Below are positions 1 to 10,099 of a stretch of 64,000 bases of DNA, piece after piece. The stretch is from the NCBI GenBank assembly GCA_009363875.1, contig CM018695.1, positions 19,626,755-19,690,754 of the forward strand, read 5' to 3'. The translations under genes were made by a program, and so were the position numbers. The notes under the pieces are model-generated. The model did no database searches. It saw only the letters and a program-made list of their open reading frames with translations, and was not told the DNA's origin. How positions within the stretch are numbered: the first letter of the stretch is position 1; every line of letters begins with the position of its first letter. The DNA is from Mikania micrantha. Lineage: Eukaryota > Streptophyta > Magnoliopsida > Asterales > Asteraceae.

Positions 1-725
1 TATTAATATTAAAAAAAATTAATTTTAAAATATATAAAAATATATTTAATATTATGAATTATGATTTAATATAAGATGTATTTTAATAGAAGAGAGATGT
101 GAGAAAATTAAAGTTGATGTACTCTAAGAGGGTGATATATGTCCATAAAAACTTTTATTTACATAATAGATAGATTTGTTAAATTGTTAATTTTTTCTCC
201 TATTATGTTGATTGAATAAATATAAGTTTTTGAGTTTCTAATTTTATATTTTATTATTATTTTACTTTCGTTTCATTTTTTTACAATTAATACTTTTATA
301 TTTTAACTTTACTTTTCCTTTAATTATAGTTAGACGATTTTATTATTTTAAACATAATTATTCATTTTCCATTATTTAATAATATGAAAATATTAATTGA
401 AGAGAGGGAGGCGGAAAATTTATATGTTGACTTAACCAGAGATTGACAAGTGACATAAGAAAACTTTTATTTATTATAATAGATAGATTCGTAAAAGACT
501 AAACCAGGTTGGTTTGTAATTGAAACGGAATCTTCAATTTGAACATTTTAAACTCCTCTGTATTTATCATTATTGAAACGTAGCAACGTTCAAAGAAAAT
601 TAAATTATTATACTTGTTATAATATAAATATTTATATTTATTATTATAAAATGATTTTTTAAGATAACATAATAATATTATTTCTTTAAACACTAACTTT
701 TTAAAAAAAAATCTTTAAACATTTC
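1..725. other. AT-rich left flank without a recognisable gene
   Basis: Very AT-rich DNA with no credible coding region; the only open frame (about 64 codons, minus strand) is low-complexity. Two diverged copies of a short repeat lie here (about 80-182 and 395-492), each ending in a block like CTTTTATTTATTATAATAGA. A third copy lies across the array at about 62309-62412. The last five bases, ATTTC (721-725), are the left target duplication of the retrotransposon array. Confidence 0.7.
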
Positions 726-1089
726 TGTCACACCCCGGGCCGGCGGGAACGGATCGTGTTTTCCCGTCGGACGGAAGGTTCCTGGGGCGCGATATCATTG
801 GAGTGATAATCAAATGATCAGATTGTTTACATAGCACATGAGATATAAATGAGAAATGCTAATCATGACATGAATTAGAATTACAAAGTTAAATTACATT
901 GTACATCATAATTTAACTAAGTAAATCTAACCAAAAAGAATCAATGAGTTTATATCTTGATCTGTACAAGATATACAAAAGTGATTCAATGTTCTGTCAT
1001 ATCAAAAGTATGCAATCAAAAGAAAGCTAGGTCTTCTATGAGTCCACTAGCTTATCACTTGCATATAAGTATCTACACCTGTTCGTCAC

Positions 1090-2589
1090 CTGAGAAAACA
1101 TGTATTTAAACAAAGTCAACACTAGGTTGGTGAGTTCATAAGTAAGTAAATTGGAAACCATTGAACTGATCATGCACACATTCACAATGTTATATTTGTT
1201 GCTTGTATACTTGTTTCACCTGTTCCACCCAATGGCCTCTCCTTAGTTATATGTACAAGTAGTATATCACCTAACTAAGTATGCTTATATATAGGGAATC
1301 ACGAAAGGGTCAAGCCCAGACGCTATCCCACCACATACTCAACCAAGTTCCACACCACTTGCGATACAACTAAAGATATCCATTTCCAAACTATCCGAAT
1401 TGTCCGCTGTGTAATCATAAGTAGAATAATAATATTGTAAGAGGGGTTTAGTTATCAAACCGAAGTATTGATAAACCCTCGTTGAATTAAGGAATTTAGA
1501 TTATTTAAATCTGATCCTTGTATTATTCTATTACTTGTGAGGTTAACTTTTATGATACACTTTTAATTTAATTAAAAGTATTAGTTAACTGTTCATCATA
1601 TGTCTCCAAATGTAGCGTATAGAATCCGAATGGAATCCATTTTAATCCTCACGTAATCAGTTAAAATGCATTCCATTCTCTCCTATCCCGCCGTGTGATC
1701 CCAAAGTTTCAGTGTGGGATTGTATCATGTGATTAACAAAGTCGAATAAGAACTTGTCTTATTACATTATGATAATCGGGTGTAAATGACAAGAATCCCA
1801 TGAAGGTACGTTATCATGATCATCATTTACTGAACCCATGTATTCCCAAAGTATCCGTGTGGGAATGTTCTCGTGTGTTTAACAAAGTCGAATAAGAACT
1901 TGTCTTATTACATTATGTTACTTATGTGTAAATGACAAGAATCCCATGAAGTTACGTTATCATGATCATCATTTACTGTAAATGATAAGAATCCCATGAA
2001 GTTACGTTATCATGATCATCATTCACTGAATCCATGTGTTCCCAAGTATCCGTGTGGGAATGTTCTCGTGTGTTTAACAAAGTCGAATAAGAACTTGTCT
2101 TATTACATTATGTTAATTATGTGTAAATGACAAGAATCCCATGAAGTTACGTTATCATGATCATCATTTACTGTAAATGATAAGAATCCCATGAAGTTAC
2201 GTTATCATGATCATCATTTACTGAATCCATGTGTTCCCAAAGTATCCGTGTGGGAATGTTCTCGTTATACAATTTAAGTGTAAATTGTTTAAGTATTTGA
2301 TCATGTGGAAATAACTAAGAGTTATAAGTTACAATCTTATAACTAAGTTATTATAATGTATTGATAATTAAGAAATTATCTTATCATAATCATATGAGTT
2401 TCCCTGTTATCTCATAATCATACAAGCATGCATACAATGATATATGATAATAAGCAATTTAATATCATTTAATCAGAGTATAACTAACATGTTAAGTAAA
2501 ACTTTTAAATAAATAAAAGTAAACATGTTTCTCAGCCCCGAGAGTTAAAATCAGTAACGATTTAAAGTAAAAGGGGCATATGAACTCAC
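1090..2589 (-). other. Candidate leader intron in family A LTR (donor and acceptor-like blocks)
   Basis: On the sense (minus) strand a consensus-like 5' splice site, CAAG/GTGAGTTCA, starts at 2589. A pyrimidine-rich acceptor-like block, TGTTTTCTCAG/G, ends at 1090. An alternative upstream donor, CTCGAG/GTATGATG, lies at 4276, about 200 bases after the TATA-like box. The same arrangement recurs in LTRs B, C and D, although those LTRs are otherwise unalike. The sequence at 2579-2590 is a perfect 12-bp inverted complement of 1129-1140, so donor and pre-acceptor could pair. Splicing itself is inference. LTR2 has the same sites (donor arm 11952-11963), as do LTR3 and LTR4. Confidence 0.45.
1735..2270 (-). 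repeat. Triplicated block within family A LTR
   Basis: Three successive imperfect copies of a unit that starts AACAAAGTCGAATAAGAACT and ends near GTGGGAATGTTCTCG. The first is about 145 bp. The other two are about 195 bp because a 54-bp piece ending GATCATCATT(T/C)ACTG is itself doubled in them. The block is rich in palindromic ATCATGATCAT. It is kept in all four LTRs (for example from about 11108 in LTR2, 20482 in LTR3 and 43482 in LTR4). Confidence 0.8.
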
Positions 2590-4493
2590 CTTGTAGTAAT
2601 TGTGTTTGACTTAGCTTAAACAAGAATGTACGCGCTCTTGATTGTACTTGAGTGTATTTTCACGATCCTGTATTGGTTTCACGATGTTTATAACTTATTA
2701 GTATGAATTATAGGAACTATTGTGTGTATGTATGTGTTAGCCATAAGCTTTGGCCAACACTCAAAGTCTTCGGTCTTTGTTGGCCCATCTTTATTTGTTA
2801 TTGGTTCTTGTAATCCATAGACTTTCCTTGATTTATTCTTGTCTTATCTAGTTTGTATTAAAGCCCAATTGTAGTTTCATGAAGTCATGTTATAAGTTAC
2901 AAGACTTTGTTGCAAAAATTGCCGTTTTGGTAGAAATCCCTTGGTTATCATACATATTAGTGTCGAGTTAAAGAGTTACAATAGTTCTTTAGTCATGTGG
3001 GCCAACAATTTAAGTTGGGCCAATGATATGTGGTGTTGAATCACAAAGGCCTTGCCAAAGGTTACAAGAGCTAGAATTCAAGTGGCCTTGTGGGCCTTTC
3101 TTGGGCCTCTAAGGAATTTGTTGGGCCAAAGGTGGGCCCCGGCAATATTTGTTGGGCCTGATGTTATCTTGGGTTGTAGGAATCAAGATTGGGCCAGAAA
3201 TAGGCTATTGACCAAGTTAATGACAAAGTGGCTCCGAAGTGAAGACAAGGGCCTCAAAATAGGCCTTGGATTAGTCTAGGTGGGCCTAGGGCTGATTTTA
3301 CTGGGCCCAATGGGTTTTGTCTCGGGCCTTCACCAATAAAGTTCATGGGCCAAGCTGGGCCTCGCTTACTTGGGCTGAAACAAATGTGGGCCTAGAATTT
3401 GGGCTGTTGGCCAGAATCGTGGCCTTGGGCCAAAAACAGTGGGCCTTGGGCCTGATAAGTCTGTTGGCCATCAACAACTAGGTTGGGCCTGGTAGTAGAC
3501 GATTGGGCCTGGTCAATCTTTCTATGGGCCAGTTAAAGGGCTGTTCTAGTGAGGTTTGGGCCAACTGCTTCCTGTTGGGCCAAAGGGTACTGTTGGGCCT
3601 GTTGAGTGTTATTGGGCCCCATCTGTTTCTTCTAGGGCGTTTATACCACCAGCTGGGCCAGTTCCTTGGATTGAATGGGATGTTGGGCCCCTGCTGGGCC
3701 GAAAGAATCATTATGTTTGAATGTGTGTACGAACTAAACACATGTCTGGCCCAACAGTTTGTTTGAACGGGACCTGTTGATAGATGGTCGGTTGACCTAG
3801 GGTTATTGGCCGAAGAATGCATCCTAGCCAACTAGATGGCCGCATATCTGTTGCAGGGGCGAATGAGTGTGCAGGTGGGACGACCGAAGGAGGTGCATGT
3901 CGAATGAAGTGTGAATCGGCCGAATGAAACCAGGTTGGTCGAATGACCTCTTGTTCCAGCGAATGAATGGCGACTGAAATACTGCCGAGTGAAGGGAGAA
4001 TGATGGTCTAATAGGTACTGGCGAATGGGTGCACCGGTCGAATGAAGGTGGCAGCGACTAAGGCTCATTCGGCCATGGCCTTGAGCCATTCGGCCGTCTG
4101 AGTTCTTCCTTCGACCAGTAGCAGTTCGGATCAAGGTCTCGACCCAGTGTAACATCCAACCAGAAGGTGTTTTCGAGTATGTAGGGTTCAAGAGGTGAGA
4201 TGATTAACCCGCTAAAGGTGAGATTTAAACAAATAGGAAGAAAACCCTATTTTTCGCAAGTTTATCTGCATCATACCTCGAGTTTTGATGGATAACTTCT
4301 CAGATCGGTTGTACTTTCGTGTAGAGGACGTCGAGGGCTACGCGTGGGCGAAAGAATCACCCAAATCGGTGAAGAAATGAAGAAGATATGGATGAGAGAA
4401 GGTGCTAAAATGATGGTGAGACTTAAACCGGGATTTAGGGTTTTTTTGGTGGAAGATGAAGTGTAAAAATGAGAAAATAAACTCATTTAAGGG

Positions 4494-4501
4494 TATTTAT
4501 A
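4494..4501 (-). promoter_or_regulatory. TATA-like box of family A LTR1
   Basis: TATAAATA on the minus strand, within CGGGGTATAAATACCC. It is followed downstream by an A/C-rich leader containing CCAAAAAAACCCTAAATC. It lies about 780 bases into the LTR. Placement is by motif and by analogy with the box in element B; no start site is mapped. Confidence 0.55.
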
Positions 4502-5283
4502 CCCCGAGGGTGTTCGGGTTCGTTTTCGTTGCTCAGTTCGCGTTTCCGTTACGTTTCCGGAAAATTACGCGTAATTTAAATGGATTTAAATAAAAGGATT
4601 TAATTTAATTATTTTGATGAGTTTCAAAATTGTAAAATATTATTTATTTGATTTTATTAAATTATTTTCGTTCGTGACGTGTTTTCGATTTCGTTTCGTC
4701 AGATCGCGTAACCTTCGCGCGTAATTCGTTCGAATCGTCACCCGAACAATTACGACGATAGTTTTGCTTTCTGACTTTTGTTTTCTACTTTTCAGTCATT
4801 ATTTCAGAACTCTAAACTCACAGATATGTTTGTGTGAATCGTCAACCACGCAAACACACTGTCAGTTCGTTATTCTGAAATAACACTGTATTTGGGTTTA
4901 AATTGTGTTTCCTCACTGTCGGACTCAACTAAACATTATGATTTCACATTGTTTTTGTACTGACTTTCCGGCCATCTGATTCCTGTCATCTGTGGACATC
5001 AGATCGCAACCGATATGTTTCCGAATATTGTTTGAATACCGTTGTTTCTCATGATTCGTTGTGTTAACTGTAATTAAGTTTTCACTTAATAAACACAACT
5101 ATTGTTTCAAATGTACGTTGTACCTAATGTATTTAAGTTTATACGAAAATACGTACAACGTTTTCTTGTATTTAGGATTCTGTTAATACAAGTATTGTTT
5201 AAGCTTACGTATGTACACATAGAATAAGGTGAAAGTACACATACCGTACGGACTTGCCGGACGATCTGGTACTTGCTGTTACA

Positions 5284-5319
5284 GTCTCCCCTTGTTAAAG
5301 AAATTTCGTCCCGAAATTT
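5284..5319 (-). promoter_or_regulatory. Polypurine tract and adjacent hairpin, internal copy 1
   Basis: On the minus strand a purine run, AAGGGGAGAC, abuts the 3' LTR start TGTAACA, as expected for the plus-strand DNA primer of reverse transcription. A near-perfect palindrome, AAATTTCGGGACGAAATTT (5301-5319), lies 7 bases upstream of the tract. The same pair is at 14657-14692 (copy 2) and 24032-24067 (copy 3). Confidence 0.85.
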
Positions 5320-5337
5320 AAGCATCAAATTCGGGCT

Positions 5338-8300
5338 TCAATTCTCGAACAGATGGGGATACTTTGCTTTCATGTTGTCCTCACGTTCCCAGGTAAATTC
5401 TGGTCCACGCTTGGAGTTCCATCGAACCTTTACAATAGGGATACGGCTTCGTTTCAGTCTCTTGACTTCACGTTCCATAATCTCTACAGGTTCTTCAATG
5501 AAATGTAGTTGTTCATCAATTTGTATCTCTTCCAATGGTATGATCAATGTTTCATCTGCTAGACACCTCTTGAGATTTGATACATGAAACACATCGTGTA
5601 CTCCACTGAGTTCATCAGGGAGTCTGAGTATGTATGCCACAGGACCTATGCGTTGAGTAATCTCAAACGGTCCGACATATCGAGGTGCTAGTTTGCCTTT
5701 AGCCCCAAAACGAACTACGCCTTTCCATGGGGACACTTTCAACATGACTCGGTCACCCACATCGAATTCTAAAGGCTTGCGTCGTTTGTCTGCGTAACTC
5801 TTTTGGCGGCTACGTGTCGCTTGTAATCGTCGTTGTATCTGGGCTATCTTATCAGTTGTTTCCTGAATAAGTTCAGGCCCAGTTATTCTGTTGTCTCCCA
5901 CTTCGGTCCAACAAATTGGGGACCGACATTTTCTACCGTAGAGTGCTTCAAACGGAGCACATCCAATGCTGCTGTGGTAGCTATTATTGTAGGAGAACTC
6001 AATAAGTGGTAAATGTGTGTCCCAACTTCCACCGAAGTCTAGGATGCATGTTCTCAACATATCCTCTAGGGTTTGAATAGTGCGCTCGCTTTGTCCATCC
6101 GTTTGTGGATGCTAAGCAGTGCTCAAGTTAACACTTGTCCCTAAGGATTGTTGCAATGATTGCCAGAACCGCGAAGTGAATCGACTGTCCCGGTCTGAGA
6201 TAATAGACAATGGCACACCATGCCTTACTACTATCTCATCAATGTATAGTCTTGCAAGTTTCTCCATCTTGTACGTTTCTCTGATCGGCAAGAAATGTGC
6301 GGACTTGGTCAATCTATCAATGATGACCCAAATCGAATCATGTCCGCTGGAAGTGCGGGGTAGCTTGGTAATGAAATCCATAGCTATTTGTTCCCACTTC
6401 CATTGTGGTATCTCTGGTTGTTCCAGCAAACCCGAAGGTTTCTGGTGTTCAGCTTTGACTTTGGCACATGTGAGACATTTGCCAACATAAGTGGCAATGT
6501 CTTTCTTCATGCCCGGCCACCAATAAAATGACCTAAGATCTTGGTACATCTTGTCAGCACCGGGATGAACTGAATAACGTGTCTTGTGTGCCTCGTCAAG
6601 TATGAGTGTTCGAAGTTCATCTACTGCTGGAATCCAAACCCGATCCAGATAGTAGATAACTCCGTCTTGTCTTGTCTCAAAATGTTTTTCGGCTCCACAG
6701 TCGAGTTCTCGTTTCAAATTGTCTCTTGCCATTGATTCTTGTTGCGCTTGTAGAATGTGATTTCTCAAACATGTTTGCACCGTCATTCCCATAGCGTGAA
6801 CGCGTAAGGGTTTGACTCTTTCCTTCCGACTCAAAGCATCTGCAACAACATTTGCTTTGCCCGGATGGTATTTGATCACACAATCGTAATCGTTCAGGAG
6901 CTCAACCCAACGTCTCTGTCTCATGTTAAGCTCCTTTTGATCAAATATGTGCTGTAAACTCTTGTGATCTGTGAAGATAGTGCCTTTGGTACCATAAAGG
7001 TAATGTCTCCAAATCTTTAAAGCAAAGACAACAGCTCCCAGTTCGAGATCGTGTGTCGTGTAATTCTTCTCATGTATCTTCAGCTGTCGTGAGGCATAAG
7101 CAATGACTTTGTCTCGTTGCATCAAAACACATCCGAGTCCCTGATGGGAAGCATCACAATAAACTACAAAGTCATCACTGCCCTCTGGGAGTGTTAGGAT
7201 TGGAGCATTGCACAATCTTTGTTTCAATGTCTGGAAAGCCTCTTCTTGTTTATGAGTCCACACACAAGGTTCAGACTTCTGTGTGAGTTTGGTGAGAGGC
7301 AAGGCTATCTTAGAGAAATTCGAGATGAACCTCCTGTAATAGCCTGCCAATCCCAAGAATGATCGGATCCCTGTCGGTGTTGTAGGCACATCCCAGTTCT
7401 TGATCGCTTCTATCTTGGCAGGATCCACATGAATACCATCACTGTTAATCACGTGACCCAAAAATTGAACTTCCCTTAACCAAAATTCACATTTAGAGAA
7501 TTTGGCATAGAGTTGTTCTTCTTTTAGAAGTTCCAAAACTGTCCTGAGGTGTTGCTCATGTTCCTCCTCGGTTCTTGAATAAATCAGTATATCGTTGATG
7601 AAGACGATCACAAACTGATCTAGATACGGCTTGCACACCCGGTTCATTAAGTCCATGAACACAGCCGGTGCGTTCGTTAATCCGAATGGCATCACCATGA
7701 ATTCGTAGTGTCCGTATCGGGTACGAAAGGCCGTCTTGGGTATGTCTTCTTCTTGAATCCGGAGCTGATGATAGCCTGATCTCAGGTCTATCTTTGAGAA
7801 GTATTGTGCTCCCTGTAACTGATCGAACAAATCATCAATCCTCGGTAACGGGTACCGATTCTTGATGGTGAGTTTGTTGAGTTCCCGATAGTCGATGCAC
7901 ATTCTGAAAGTTCCATCCTTCTTTTTGACAAAAAGAACCGGAGCTCCCCACGGGGAAAAGCTCGGTCGGATGAATCCTTTATCGAGAAGTTCTTGTAACT
8001 GGTTGGACAACTCTTGCATCTCCGATGGTGCGAGTCTGTAGGGAGACTTGGCTACAGGAGTTGCTCCCGGAATCAAATCGATGCGGAACTGCACCGCTCT
8101 CTCAGGTGGCAGTCCCGGTAAGTCATCCGGAAACACTTCTGTAAAATCTCTCACAATCGGTACATCTTGAATCTTGATTTCTTTCTTGTCTTTCTGAATC
8201 ACGTGAGCTAGGAATGCCACACATTGTTTCCGTAAGCACTTGCGAGCTTTCATGCACGAGATTATCTTGACACTGCGTTTCGCTTGGTCTCCACGAATCT

Positions 8301-9936
8301 CCAAGACCTCATTGTTTTCCATGGGAATACGTAGTAGTTTATCGGAACAGATGAACTCAACTCGGTTAAGAGTTAGCCAATCCATTCCAATGATGATGTC
8401 GAAACTGCCCAGCTCCATCGGTATCAAGTCGATGGAAAATGTATGATCACCAAGTGTTAGTGGGCAATCTCTAAGTACTGTGTCAACTGTAATCTGTTTG
8501 CCATTAGCTATCTCAATAATACAAGGGGAGTCTAATGATTCCTCGACATGATTAAGATGGCTAGCAAAATCGGATGAGATAAAACTCTGATCCGCACCAG
8601 TGTCAAATAATATAGATGCATAAAAATCAGATAGAAGAAATGTACCCGTAATGACATTCGGGTCCTGTCTTGCTGCAGCAGCTCCTATCTGAAAAGCTCG
8701 TCCTCTTGGTGCTTGAGCCCTTTGTTGATTTCTCTTGGGACAATCCCGAGAGAAGTGACCAGGTTCGCCACAGTTGTAGCAAGACCTGTGATCGGTAGCA
8801 GCAGTAGTGGCTGCATTGTTGTTTCTGTTTTGAGTCCTCGGACTCTTGCAGTAATTTGCTGTATGACCAAATCTCCCACAGTTGGTGCAGTGTCTACACA
8901 GGACATTTGGTAGATGATGAAACTGACATGAATTGCACAGAGGTGCAGTGCCAGTGTATGGCTTCCTGATCTCCAACGGGGGTGGCTGGTTGCGCATCGG
9001 AGCTTGAGTAGTGGCAGCAAAGTTTCTAACCACTTTCTGTTTCTTAGCCGGACGTTTATCCGACTTCTTGGAAGTTCCAGCTTTGGCTGTTTCAGCCTCC
9101 TTCTTGAATGCCCCAGAGGCAACCATCATATCTGTCAGGGATGTTGACAGTGTAACAGCTAATTCCATGGTGGTAGGGTGAGCAGATATCACATGACCTC
9201 GGATACTGGGCGGTAATCCACCAACATACCGCTCAATTCTCTTCTCAAGTGTTGGCCCCACATCCGGTGCCAGAGTGGCTAACTCATGAAATCGTGTGGT
9301 GTAGGCCAGATGCCCAGCACCAATCATCTCCAGATTTAGTAGTTCAGTCTCAACCTTTTTCAGTTCATTTCTTGGGCAAAACTCTGCCCTCAACATCGCC
9401 TTGAATTCACTCCACGGCATAGCCTGGGCCTCATCCCGGCCTCTGATTGAAACCTGAGCGTTCCACCAGGTTAACGCTCGCTTGCTAAATGATCCCGCAT
9501 CATACTTTACTCTGTTCTGTTCAGGACAGCCACTGATGTCGAGGGTAGCCTCCATCTTCTCAATCCACTGGATCAGTCCAACTGCACCCTCGCTACCACT
9601 GAAACTGGGTGGCTTGCAGCCTACAAAGTTCTTGTAGGCATAATCCTGACTCTGTCTGGTGTTACCGCTGCCTTCTCCAGATGAGTTAGCAACGTTGTTA
9701 CTGTTGTTGTTGTTGATCCGGTTCATCATCTCTGGAATCACTTCCCTCAGTTGGATTGTAAGAAGAGTAGCCAGTGCCACAGTAGCAGGGTCCAACTGAT
9801 ACGCTGGTGGTGGCGGAGGAGGAGGTGGAGGTGCTTGTGTAGGAGAGTCTGGCGGTGTCGGTGTCGAAGAGTGCGGAGCTGAACCTTGAGTCAGCGGTAA
9901 TAGAGGTGGTTGTCTTCGTGGCGGCATTCTGATCAT
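5338..9936 (-). pseudogene. Family A Gag-Pol, copy 1 (in-frame TAG in integrase; FIND RT box)
   Basis: One continuous Gag-Pol frame of about 1532 codons. Its likely start is the second ATG (9927, MPPRR), because element B's Gag opens the same way. Order: Pro-rich N-terminus with a nine-proline run; Gag capsid-like region; a CxxC..HH..CxxC cluster; two CCHC knuckles (about residues 349 and 385); DTGA protease (about 445); RT; RNase H with CDAS, TDH and ADALS (about 927-1070); integrase HHCC zinc finger and D,D..E core; GPF/chromodomain at the C-terminus. Two defects are visible. Asn781 (codon 7594-7596) stands in the RT catalytic box, giving FIND where B and D have FIDD. An in-frame TAG at 6112-6114 precedes the catalytic Glu of integrase and cuts off the chromodomain. 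Both recur in copies 2 and 3. Confidence 0.9.
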
Positions 9937-10083
9937 AACCGAAAGAAAATCGGTTAGTGCCGTGATCAGAAGCAGAAGATATGCAAATAGAATCCTATAT
10001 CATAAGAACTCTACATGGGGTCCCTAGGTTATAGTCTAGGCCAAACCATTTTAGTAATATGACCTATATTTCTCTATAACCAT

Positions 10084-10096
10084 GGCTCTGATACCA
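10084..10096 (-). other. Primer binding site, internal copy 1
   Basis: TGGTATCAGAGCC on the minus strand, three bases inside the end of LTR2. It is complementary to the 3' end of plant initiator methionine tRNA, the usual primer in chromoviruses. Identical sites lie at 19458-19470 (copy 2) and 42458-42470 (copy 3). Confidence 0.92.
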
Positions 10097-10099
10097 ATC

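Larger units (their letters stand above)
726..5283 (-). repeat. Family A LTR1 (4558 bp)
   Basis: Direct repeat of LTR2-LTR4 with about 99% identity by eye. In sense orientation it begins TGTAACA and ends GGGGTGTGACA. It holds, in plus coordinates: a triplicated block of about 145-197 bp (1735-2270); a hairpin with arms around 1441-1481; a TGGGCC-rich tract (about 3010-3780); a CGAATGA-rich tract (about 3850-4130); a TATA-like box (minus, 4494-4501); and candidate leader splice signals. Private changes include the first 60 bp and 4010-4025. This is the 3' LTR of internal copy 1. The open frames of 70-119 codons inside are not supported as genes. Confidence 0.93.

Noticed and set aside
3478..4191. 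Open frames of 87-119 codons in the TGGGCC and CGAATGA tracts of family A LTRs (and copies at 12851-13564, 22226-22939, 60335-61075)
   Set aside because: They exist on both strands of a repeat-rich tract, have no recognisable domain, and are preserved only because the LTR copies are nearly identical.
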